DNA of 57,963 nt from Acidobacteriaceae bacterium (lineage in GTDB: Bacteria > Acidobacteriota > Terriglobia > Bryobacterales > Bryobacteraceae), in NCBI GenBank assembly GCA_019243205.1, contig JAFAUR010000906.1, positions 1-57,963 of the forward strand, in the 5' to 3' direction. A program made the translations under genes and the position numbers. This document shows positions 50,032 through 57,963 of this stretch, in pieces. The stretch's first letter is position 1. Each line of letters begins with the position of its first letter. The notes under the pieces were generated by a model. It saw nothing but the letters and a program-made list of their open reading frames with translations. It ran no database searches and was not told the origin of the DNA.

Positions 50032-51655
50032 ATGAGATCGAAATTAGCGGCACTCTCTCTGATGTTTACGGTAAGCCTTTCCGCTCAAAATTACGCATTT
50101 GTGAATGCCAATAGCGGCAAGGTTCTTGATGTGACCGGCTTGTCAACCGGTAACGGCGCAGTGATTCAACAATGGGACTGGTTGGGTGGCGGTAATCAGC
50201 AGTGGCAAATCGTGCCGCTTGGCAACGGCTACAACGAGATTGTAAATGCGCTTAGCGGCAAGGTTCTAGATGTAACTGGCTCATCAACTGATAACGGTGC
50301 GATAATTCAACAGCGGGATTGGTTGGCCGGCGGAAATCAGCAGTGGCAGATCGTGCCGCAAGATAGTAGCTATAGCGCAGTTATCAATCTGAACAGCGGC
50401 AAGGTTCTCGATGTGACGGGCCTTTCAACCGGTAACGGCGCGGTGATTCAACAATGGGATTGGTTGGGCGGTCTTAACCAGGAATGGGAGATTACCCCCG
50501 TTCAGGACACCTATCAATCATCCGGCGAAACTGACATTTATTATGATCCAAACTCGAATGTCGTTTATGCCATCGGCGGCATTGATGCTGATTATATGAC
50601 TGCGTATTACTACAACGGGGTCGTTGCGTCCTGGCTATATGATAATGGACAAATCGTATCATCTAATAATTACGGCTTCAATCCTGACCACTATGGCTTT
50701 GGTCAGACCTACGTGAGTGCTTATGCTAATGCAGGCGACTACTATGAAGGGTATTCTGAGTTTTATTTGAGCGCCCAATACACGGAGCAGGAGATTGTTG
50801 CGAGCTGTGGCAGTTATTGCGGGTACTATTACGATCCGTACAACTACACGTTTGTAAGTCAAATCCAGAAGGTACGGCAGAGGTTTATCCGAACTTATCC
50901 GACTGGAGTTCGATCATGGTCGTCGTTACCCCAATTACGGGGCAGCTGATACAACTGGGGCACAATGCTAGTGCCATTCATGCTCCTGGTGTCCCGCAGG
51001 CGTTCCCTCTGCGGTTCCGAGCGTTTATCCCACCGGCGTGGATCAATGGCCCCGACCCGTGCGTGTCCCCTGGCCCCTACTTCTACACACACACGATTTA
51101 TGGGGGTGATCATCGGAATTTTAGTCCCACTTCCAATAATTTTCGCCTTGCCGCCGATGGCATCGTCACAACCAACTCCTACGCTGTTGCGAATCCGCCG
51201 GGTTATGACAGCGCATACCGTGCTGGCACGACGTATCGTTATGCCGATAACGCTCTGGCGAGTGACGGGTATACACTGATTTCGGACAACGTTCTTCACG
51301 ATTGCTTTTTGCTCGACAGCGTCGTCCAAGAGAGCTGGTACGATCAGGCGATCAAGGTTACCGGACTTAGTCCCGGAAGCGTGACCGTAAATGCATACGG
51401 CTCAGGAACGGACGAGGCCGCGATCACGGGAATCTCAGCCCATCTATCGACTACAACTTCACTATCACGATAGATACGAACCAAAATACGTACACGATAA
51501 ATTACACACATGACTGCTATCCTGCTTACGAGTTTTATATAGGTAATACCTTGGTTTATGGCAAACTTCCCGACGCTAACAACCCGGGCATGCTGACCAG
51601 TTGCTTGTTCGGCGCGAATCAGGTGCAGGGTAGCTACACGAGATCACTCCCATGA
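50032..51655 (+). pseudogene. Secreted three-repeat QxW lectin-like protein B with distinct C-terminal region; ORF broken by two -1 frame changes
   Basis: Frame of 50032-50949, then frame of 50817-51473, then a third frame to TGA 51653-51655 (SPSIDYNFTITIDTNQNTYTINYTHDCYPAYEFYIGNTLVYGKLPDANNPGMLTSCLFGANQVQGSYTRSLP). Confidence 0.7.
50092..50514 (+). repeat. Three tandem about 141-bp coding repeats (QxW lectin repeats)
   Basis: SGKVLDVTGxSTxNGAxIQQxDWLxGxNQxWxI repeated three times. Confidence 0.9.
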
Positions 51656-52488
51656 TGCGCACTATCAAGGTATTCATTCTGGCCAGTTTGACCCTGCTAT
51701 CCGCAGGCCTCACTGCTACTGCCCAGCAGACGACCGACTGGGCGTCTCTTGTGAAGAATCTTTCAGGCAAAGACGCGGCAGTTAGAGAAGCAACGTTCAA
51801 GCAGTGGATCGATCAGATCATGCCGAAGCTGTGCTCGGAGAAAGACACTTTACTTATAGCGGACATTCCCGGTCTGCTCGCCCAATTCGCTCAGAAGGAA
51901 GACATCGCTCGCCTACAGGTTTCGGCTCTGCTCGGTGTAATCGGAAACTGCCGGTCGGATAGCGCGGCCGTCTTAGCCGAAGCGATTCCGACTCTCATTG
52001 ACCGCGCCGAAAACGACTCGTTCGCGAGAATACGCTTGAACTCTGTGCGTACGCTCGCGGACTTGAAACCGGAAATCCCGGCTACCGTCGTTCCCGTCCT
52101 TGTCCGGGTTATGCACGGCCACGAGGCGATCCTGGCGGCGGTTGCTACCTACGGTATAGCTCGGGAAGTTAAGCCCGGATCACAGGCAGAAGACCTTGTA
52201 GGTGAAGTTCTTTCGCAGAAGAACCCCGGCATCCAAAAAAAGGCCGCAATGAACGCGCTTGTATCCCAACGGGTGACCGATCCCGTGCTGATGAAGCGGT
52301 TGGGGGATGTCCTGATGGATCCGGATGTGACGGTTGTGAAGGCCGCCTTGAATGCGATCTCGCATCTGGGCGACGCTGCCATTACGCCCAATCGGGCGCA
52401 ACTTGCATCGCTCGCGCAGAATTCTACCGATAGCGATATAGTTCGAACGGCTAAACAGTTGTTGGAGCGTGACGCTAATTCTCATTAA
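51652..52488 (+). CDS. Exported HEAT-repeat-like hypothetical protein, coupled to lectin B
   Basis: Signal peptide MMRTIKVFILASLTLLSAGLTATAQQ; Ala/Leu helical repeats; ATGA overlap with the reconstructed lectin B stop. Confidence 0.65.
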   Translation: MMRTIKVFILASLTLLSAGLTATAQQTTDWASLVKNLSGKDAAVREATFKQWIDQIMPKLCSEKDTLLIADIPGLLAQFAQKEDIARLQVSALLGVIGNCRSDSAAVLAEAIPTLIDRAENDSFARIRLNSVRTLADLKPEIPATVVPVLVRVMHGHEAILAAVATYGIAREVKPGSQAEDLVGEVLSQKNPGIQKKAAMNALVSQRVTDPVLMKRLGDVLMDPDVTVVKAALNAISHLGDAAITPNRAQLASLAQNSTDSDIVRTAKQLLERDANSH

Positions 52489-52525
52489 GAACCAGCACCA
52501 GTCGGCACCCGCGTGATTGCTTGAG

Positions 52526-54172
52526 CTAAATGCTGCCCTGTCGCATTTGGTCTGCCATGTAATCGGTAGCGCGCCACGCCAGAGCCAAAATCGTGAGCGT
52601 CGGATTCTTCTCCGATGCCGTCGTGAACGCCGATCCGTCCACAACGAACACATTCTTTACATCGTGCATCTGGCAAAAGCTGTTCAATGCTGAGCGCTTC
52701 GGATCCGCGCCCATGCGGCAAGTCCCGTGCTCGTGGATCGCGCTGCCATTCGGCTCCAGGCTGCCGTGTCCGAATGGCACGATTTCCGCTTTTGCGGCGT
52801 GCAAAATCTCGAGCATAGTGTCGTACATATCCGCCGCCATACGCCGCTCGTTCTCGGCGGTCGTGTAGCTGATGCGCGCGATCGGAATCCCGTACTGATC
52901 GACGGGAGAACCCTTCACCGTGATCCGGTTCTCCGCCTTTGGAATCGCTTCGCCAAACGGATGTAGCGCCAGAAGAGCCGGATAGCGGTCCTTGACGGAT
53001 TTCTTGAAGTCCAATCCAAAGCCAGGGAGGCTCTTCGCCCAGGAAAGATCGGTTTGCGCTCCGGTATACCAGAACTGGCACCCGAAGCCGCGAATGTAGT
53101 CGCGTTTCCGCCCGTCGCGGTGATTGAAGCGCGGCATGTACATGTGCGCCCCCCCAATGCCGTCGTCGTTATGCGGTTTGGTGCCGATCAACTCGGGGGC
53201 AAAACCGCTAATAGTGAACCGGATTTGCTCGGATAGATATCTCCCAATGACATCGGACGAATTGCCAATGCCGTTTGGGTATCGTGGCGATGAGGAGTTC
53301 AGCAGGATTCGCGTCGAATCCACACACGAAGCGGCTACCACGACGCGTTTCGCACCGATCCGCCGCTCTTCTTTCGTGTAGCGGTCGAAATACTGCACTC
53401 CGTTGGCCAGCCCGTGGTCGTCCACCAGGATGCGCGCCACCACGGCGTTATCGATCACCTTCAGTTTTCCGGTCTGCAGCGCCGGTTCGATCAGGTAATC
53501 CGATGCGTTAAAGAAGGCGCCGACATCGCACCCCGATCCGCAGGCGCCACAGAAATGGCACTTCGGATGGCCGTTGTGGGGCTGCGTCAGTACCGCCCGG
53601 CGAATGGCAACCGTGTCGATACCCACTTTGCGCGCTGCGCGCTTGATCGAATACTCGCCACAACGCAGCGGAGGAGGAGGAAGGAAATACTTGCTCCCGG
53701 GAAGAGCGTCGCTGTCGTCGTCGCCTCCGCACACGCCAATCAATTGATCGACCTGATCGTAATACGGCTCGATGTCTTTATATCGGATCGGCCACGGGAT
53801 CTCCCATCCATCCCGTTCCGGCCCGGCGAAATCGAGGTCCGCATAGCGCAAACTGACCCGGCCCCAGATATTCGTCTTACCGCCGCGCCCCCACACCCGC
53901 GTGAGCTCGAAGCTCTGTCCGAGAGGTGTAATGTACGGCTGCTCCTCCGGATCGAGAACAATCGGCGGGGGTTTATGGCCCGCATCCAGACGCTGCTGCC
54001 ATTCCCAGGGCTTTACGTGCGTCCAGAACTCGTTGCGGTTGAACTTCCGCCCGGCATCCAGCATTGTCACGTTCACGCCTTTGCGCGTGAGATTCCAGGC
54101 CGCCATTCCGCCTGCCGCCCCGCTCCCGATGATGACGACTTCCTCTGCCGCCTGGCTCTCTTGAATGCGCAT
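52526..54172 (-). CDS. GMC-family oxidoreductase
   Basis: FAD motif [55 protein letters not shown]-terminal [29 protein letters not shown]. Confidence 0.92.
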   Translation of the reverse strand: MRIQESQAAEEVVIIGSGAAGGMAAWNLTRKGVNVTMLDAGRKFNRNEFWTHVKPWEWQQRLDAGHKPPPIVLDPEEQPYITPLGQSFELTRVWGRGGKTNIWGRVSLRYADLDFAGPERDGWEIPWPIRYKDIEPYYDQVDQLIGVCGGDDDSDALPGSKYFLPPPPLRCGEYSIKRAARKVGIDTVAIRRAVLTQPHNGHPKCHFCGACGSGCDVGAFFNASDYLIEPALQTGKLKVIDNAVVARILVDDHGLANGVQYFDRYTKEERRIGAKRVVVAASCVDSTRILLNSSSPRYPNGIGNSSDVIGRYLSEQIRFTISGFAPELIGTKPHNDDGIGGAHMYMPRFNHRDGRKRDYIRGFGCQFWYTGAQTDLSWAKSLPGFGLDFKKSVKDRYPALLALHPFGEAIPKAENRITVKGSPVDQYGIPIARISYTTAENERRMAADMYDTMLEILHAAKAEIVPFGHGSLEPNGSAIHEHGTCRMGADPKRSALNSFCQMHDVKNVFVVDGSAFTTASEKNPTLTILALAWRATDYMADQMRQGSI

Positions 54173-54174
54173 TG

Positions 54175-54750
54175 CTAAATCTGATGTTCCGGATGATCAC
54201 ATCCAGGAAAGCTCGCCAGGTACGTATTGCCGTGCCAACCAAGTTCGGTCTTGAGACCCGCTTCCGTCCTGTAATAAGCCTCTACCGTCATGTCCTTTAC
54301 CAGCGTGAAGAACTTGCCGAGGGGCGAATTCAGGTTCAGGCTGAGCGGCGTCAGAACCGCTGCCTGCTGCTCGGCGTTCAGCGCGTCGAATTCACTCCCG
54401 TATGTCCGGATAGCCAGGCTGTTCAAATCGGCAATGCCCCGCCGGAACGGATGGACCAGGCTCGGGCTGGCGACAATGGCTTTATCGATCAGGAGCGCAA
54501 CACCCGCCTGTTTCGCCCCGGGCGTGTCCGATTGCGGGATGATGCATTCGCTCATCGCTTCGATGGTTTTGAATTCTGCCGGCTGGAAAAAGGTCGGCTG
54601 CGAGGGAACCGGCACCTTAACGGTCGGCCCCGTGTGCAAATGCCCAGGCTGGCTCTCTACTTCCTTATTTTCCTGCAGCGCCGAGCCGACCGCGGGAACA
54701 ACGGCGGGAGTAATCGCGAGAATTCGAAGCGCATCGCGGCGACTTTCCAT
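54175..54750 (-). CDS. Gluconate 2-dehydrogenase subunit 3 family protein
   Basis: [22 protein letters not shown] leader; [35 protein letters not shown]; directly upstream of the GMC gene. Confidence 0.85.
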   Translation of the reverse strand: MESRRDALRILAITPAVVPAVGSALQENKEVESQPGHLHTGPTVKVPVPSQPTFFQPAEFKTIEAMSECIIPQSDTPGAKQAGVALLIDKAIVASPSLVHPFRRGIADLNSLAIRTYGSEFDALNAEQQAAVLTPLSLNLNSPLGKFFTLVKDMTVEAYYRTEAGLKTELGWHGNTYLASFPGCDHPEHQI

Positions 54751-54852
54751 GTGGCTCTCAGTCACTATAGCCTTTTCCGAGGCAAGCACCCAATTCATGG
54801 GAGACAATAACGGCGCGCCGCGCACTTACTACCGAGATCTCTCTCCGAACGT

Positions 54853-55308
54853 ATGCGCTTTGCCGCCTTGTTGGTTTGTCTTCTTATGGCCTCCCTCCGA
54901 ATCACTGCCTCTCAACCGGGCAGCCGGGCTGAATATCTGGGAGGAACTCGTGCTGACATTCCAGTCAAGAACTCGGGGCTGATCGAGATGACCGATAAGA
55001 CCTACTTCATCTTCATGTCGAAACACACCAGGGTCAAAATTCCTTACAGCCGGATCAACCTGGTCGAATATGGCCAGGACGTCAGCAGGCGTGTGCTAGC
55101 CGCGGCGATCATCTCTCCCGCATTCACATTGCTAAAGAAACGCGAACACTTCCTCACCATTGGCTTCCAAAATGATGATGGCGGCCAGGAGGCGATGATG
55201 TTTCGAGTCGACAAAAACGACGTTCGCCTCACATTAGTGTCTCTGGAAGCTCGGACCGGACAAAAAGTCGAATTCCAGGACGAAGACGCCCGGATTGCCG
55301 GAAAGTGA
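54853..55308 (+). CDS. Hypothetical exported protein
   Basis: Signal peptide MRFAALLVCLLMASLRITAS; 151 aa. Confidence 0.55.
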   Translation: MRFAALLVCLLMASLRITASQPGSRAEYLGGTRADIPVKNSGLIEMTDKTYFIFMSKHTRVKIPYSRINLVEYGQDVSRRVLAAAIISPAFTLLKKREHFLTIGFQNDDGGQEAMMFRVDKNDVRLTLVSLEARTGQKVEFQDEDARIAGK

Positions 55309-55316
55309 GGGCGAGG

Positions 55317-55901
55317 ATGAAATTTCTCTCTGTTCTGATCCCGCTCGTGCTGCTGGTCGCAGGCCTGAAAGGGCAGACTCCGGCGGCTAAGCCGCCCCTG
55401 GGTCTTCTCGAAGTGCGTCGGATTTACGTAGGCGAGCTGACCGGCGGCGTGCAGGCGGATGCACTGCGCGAGTTGATCATCTCCAGCCTGAACGGGACGG
55501 GGCTCTTCATCCTGACCGATAATCCCGAGCGGGCCGATGCCGTTCTGAAAGGCACTGGGAACGACACCACTTTCACAGATACGCTCGACACCAACGAGGG
55601 AGCCGGCATGCACACGACGGCGGGCAAAGGTGGCTCGGGCTCCGGTTCCTACCGAACAGGCGGGTTCTATGGAGCGGCAACGGCGAACGACAACGAGGGG
55701 CATCACATCAAAGACCGAAAGCACGAAGCGTATGCTGCAGTGCGCCTATGCGATCGCGACGGAGATGTTCTGTGGTCTACGACGCAGGAAAGCCTCGGAG
55801 CGAAGTTTCGCAGCGCAAGTGCGGATGTGGCGGCTAAGATCGCACGTCAGCTTACACTTGACGTCGACCGCGCACGTCGGGCGACCGAAGCCGACCACTA
55901 A
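55317..55901 (+). CDS. Hypothetical exported protein
   Basis: Signal peptide MKFLSVLIPLVLLVAGLKGQ; AYAAVRLCDRDGDVLWSTTQES. Confidence 0.6.
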   Translation: MKFLSVLIPLVLLVAGLKGQTPAAKPPLGLLEVRRIYVGELTGGVQADALRELIISSLNGTGLFILTDNPERADAVLKGTGNDTTFTDTLDTNEGAGMHTTAGKGGSGSGSYRTGGFYGAATANDNEGHHIKDRKHEAYAAVRLCDRDGDVLWSTTQESLGAKFRSASADVAAKIARQLTLDVDRARRATEADH

Positions 55902-56263
55902 CCATATCCTTGAGCGAGGGCTTTCAGCTTTCCGAGCAACTCCGGAGCGGATGCGCCTTTCCGAAACACGTCTTTAACGACACCGCTCTCGAGCAGTCCG
56001 GCGAGCTGACTCTGCCGTCCGCCCGTCAGCACAAAAATAGAGATGTCCGGATGATCGGAATGTAGGCGGCTGATCAGAGTGAGACCGTCATTCTCCGTCG
56101 GTAACCTTAAGTCGATCACCGCACATTGCGGGTGATGTTCGATTGCGAGATCGAGGGCCCTCTCGCAAGTGTCGGCCGCGATCGTTTCGAACCCGCAATT
56201 TTCAAGCAGCATTGTCCGGAGTATCAGCTGATCAGGCTCATCATCGGCCAGGAGTACTTTCAT
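55898..56263 (-). CDS. Stand-alone response regulator receiver domain
   Basis: MKVLLADDEPDQLILRTMLLENCGFE...CAVIDLRLPTENDGLTLISRL...FVLTGG. Confidence 0.85.
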   Translation of the reverse strand: MKVLLADDEPDQLILRTMLLENCGFETIAADTCERALDLAIEHHPQCAVIDLRLPTENDGLTLISRLHSDHPDISIFVLTGGRQSQLAGLLESGVVKDVFRKGASAPELLGKLKALAQGYG

Positions 56264-56724
56264 GAGCTTGCGAAATCGATCCCGGCGATGTACATACGGG
56301 GCACCGCCTGATTCCATCCTTCCGGAAGCGTATCAAACGGAAGCCTGAACGGACGTGTCTGGTTTGCTTGAAGTGGAGAGCCGGTCGGAGGCACAATCGC
56401 GATACGCTGCCGGTGTAGCTCCCGGCCATCCACACCATAGAAGATGCAATAGATATAAACGGATCGCAGCGGCCGCGAGCCGTTATTTGTAATTTTCCCC
56501 TCGATCTCGACAATCCGCTGCTTCATGAAGTTTTCCGATGCCTTCATGGTGACGTCGCTGAGTTGCAGATGCGCGACATATGCCTTCGCCTCGGCCGATG
56601 CCGGACTCTCGGCTGGCTTCGGCGCCGGCCGGCTAAGGTAGATGCCCGCCGCAATCACGGCCAGCAGAATCAGCGCGCCGATGGTAATGGTAGTCGCTGA
56701 TAGCCGGCCGGGCGCGGAGGCCAT
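56260..56724 (-). CDS. Hypothetical membrane-anchored protein
   Basis: Single N-terminal TM ITIGALILLAVIAAGIYLS; 154 aa; overlaps the response regulator start. Confidence 0.6.
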   Translation of the reverse strand: MASAPGRLSATTITIGALILLAVIAAGIYLSRPAPKPAESPASAEAKAYVAHLQLSDVTMKASENFMKQRIVEIEGKITNNGSRPLRSVYIYCIFYGVDGRELHRQRIAIVPPTGSPLQANQTRPFRLPFDTLPEGWNQAVPRMYIAGIDFASS

Positions 56725-56727
56725 CGC

Positions 56728-57477
56728 TTAACGGCGGCTGCGACCGCTCTTCTTTGTAACGGCCTTCTTCCCTGACGTTCTCCCCGAAGCCCCTCGCCGC
56801 GGCGCAGTACTTTTGGCCTTTGCCGAAGTCTTCTTTACCGCAGTCTTCTTGGCCGCAGTCTTCTTGGCCGGGCTGTTCTTGGCAGCAGTGCTCGACCGGC
56901 CACCGACTCGGGAACTTTTAGCAGCCGTCTTTTTGGCTGGCGCTCGGTTCGAAGCGGTTTGCTTGCTTCCGCCTTTCCTTGCCGGAGCAGAAGCTTTCTT
57001 GGCGGCGGTTTTCTTTGCCGCGGTTTTCTTTGCCGCGGCTTTCTTCGTAGCAGCTTGTTTGGCAGGAGCTTTGGCAGCCGTTTTCCTCGCTATCCCACTG
57101 CCTCCACGCGCGCCAGCCTTCTTAGCGGACTTCTTGGCGCCTCTGCCCTGCGCGCGTGAACCGCCGCGATGCGACTTTGTTTCCGCTTCTTCAGCAGTTT
57201 CAGCGCTCACGATTTTATTGAAGTTGCTCTTCTCACCGCCAGCCGTTTCCTCCTGGTAAATCAGTGCGAGACTACGTTCATCGAACTTGTCGAAGAACTG
57301 ATCCCAGGTGATCTCTTCCAGACTGCCTTCCCCGCTGAAGCCGGGGAAGTCCAGGCGCAGAACGCCGATGTCTTCGTTCGATTCGGTACTCTTCACATGC
57401 GAAGGCTTTGCGCCTCTCGCTTCAGCCCATTGCCGGATCTCATCATGATCTCGCGTGGTCTTCGTCAGATTAGCCAT
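56728..57477 (-). CDS. Acidic N-terminal domain fused to a histone-H1-like Lys/Ala tail
   Basis: Tail with repeated KKTAAKK/APAKK units after the DHDEIRQWAEARGAKPSHVK...LEEITWDQFFDKFDE domain. Confidence 0.8.
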   Translation of the reverse strand: MANLTKTTRDHDEIRQWAEARGAKPSHVKSTESNEDIGVLRLDFPGFSGEGSLEEITWDQFFDKFDERSLALIYQEETAGGEKSNFNKIVSAETAEEAETKSHRGGSRAQGRGAKKSAKKAGARGGSGIARKTAAKAPAKQAATKKAAAKKTAAKKTAAKKASAPARKGGSKQTASNRAPAKKTAAKSSRVGGRSSTAAKNSPAKKTAAKKTAVKKTSAKAKSTAPRRGASGRTSGKKAVTKKSGRSRR

Positions 57478-57564
57478 GTCGTAAGCCTCTGAAGCTGTGT
57501 TCGCTTCTGTAGATAGATGGTGTCAATGCAAACTCGTTTCCGATACGAGTGCAACGGAAACAGC

Positions 57565-57963
57565 TTAGCTCTTTTGTGCGACGATGCGCAGCCTGCGGTA
57601 ATCGGCGTACCACGTACCGTCGCGGTAAAGCAGAGGCCGTAGCGCATCCACGCTCTGCTTCAGCGCGGAGCTGGCGTCGGCTGGTGTCAGCCCTTCAAAG
57701 TAGTACGACTTGAATTGGCGAATCCAGTTCTCCATACCGCGCTCGCCTTCAAGCGGTGTCGGACGGTCGAAAAGAAGCGCTGACCGCACCTCGAATCCGT
57801 TGCTTTCGAGCACCGCCGCATACTGCGCAATCGATGGGAAGTAGTTTCGCGATGCCAGGACGGTGCCTCCCCGGTACGTCGCCGTGATGCGTTCGATCGC
57901 CTCGACGATGATGGCGATGTTCCTTGTTCCGCCGAGCTCGGCTACCAACCTGCCGCCCGCGTG
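57565..57963 (-). CDS. SAM-dependent methyltransferase, C-terminal part (runs off window)
   Basis: LVAELGGTRNIAIIVEAIERI...NYFPSIAQYAAVLESNGFEV resembles trans-aconitate methyltransferase-like proteins. Confidence 0.65.
   Translation of the reverse strand, partial: HAGGRLVAELGGTRNIAIIVEAIERITATYRGGTVLASRNYFPSIAQYAAVLESNGFEVRSALLFDRPTPLEGERGMENWIRQFKSYYFEGLTPADASSALKQSVDALRPLLYRDGTWYADYRRLRIVAQKS

Noticed and set aside
50860-51440. Programmed -1 frameshifting in lectin B
   Set aside because: No X XXY YYZ heptamer in the zero frame at either site; 1-nt homopolymer loss or sequencing error is simpler
48107-51745. 14-nt identical string gaccgactgggcgt near 48108 and 51732
   Set aside because: Could be chance at this length over several kb; flanks do not align
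53414-54178. 254-aa ORF antisense to the GMC oxidoreductase
   Set aside because: Shadow ORF; the GMC FAD motif is on the minus strand
1-57963. tRNA/rRNA genes and CRISPR arrays
   Set aside because: No cloverleaf-like, rRNA-like or regularly spaced short repeat array was recognised by reading; a tRNAscan/Infernal/CRISPR-finder run would be decisive

Overview
This looks like a 58-kb chromosomal segment from an Acidobacteriota-like soil bacterium; that lineage is inferred from gene content and was not tested. Most of the window is ordinary housekeeping or metabolic coding sequence: MFS and phosphate transport, trehalase, zwf, a UbiD-family decarboxylase, fabG, aguB/aguA, hpnB-like, threonine synthase, fabH, pheA, glnA, xseA, queC/queE, mqnA/mqnC, a TPR-ExbD-ExbD-ExbB-TonB block, secF-secD-yajC-tgt, cysS, a PLP Cys/Met enzyme, a sugar transferase, a pyrE-like PRTase and a GH95 fucosidase. 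The unusual material is in two places. (1) At 37.18-37.72 kb a single-domain HUH/Y1 (RAYT-like) transposase gene is bracketed by a perfect 25-bp inverted repeat, and the left copy contains the gene's start codon. (2) At 45.1-54.2 kb there is a direct, partly degenerate module duplication: conserved upstream block R, then variable secreted-protein cargo, then a GMC oxidoreductase. Each module has a secreted protein with three QxW beta-trefoil lectin-like repeats, a different C-terminal region, and a translationally coupled partner. Copy A is interrupted by one TAG exactly at a conserved repeat Trp codon. Copy B needs two -1 frame changes to reconstruct one long ORF. The upstream GMC copy is a 797-bp fragment of the intact downstream gene. 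A perfect 11-bp inverted repeat next to an XRE/S24-like regulator and a histone-H1-like tailed protein are also worth a look. No tRNA, rRNA or CRISPR array was recognised.
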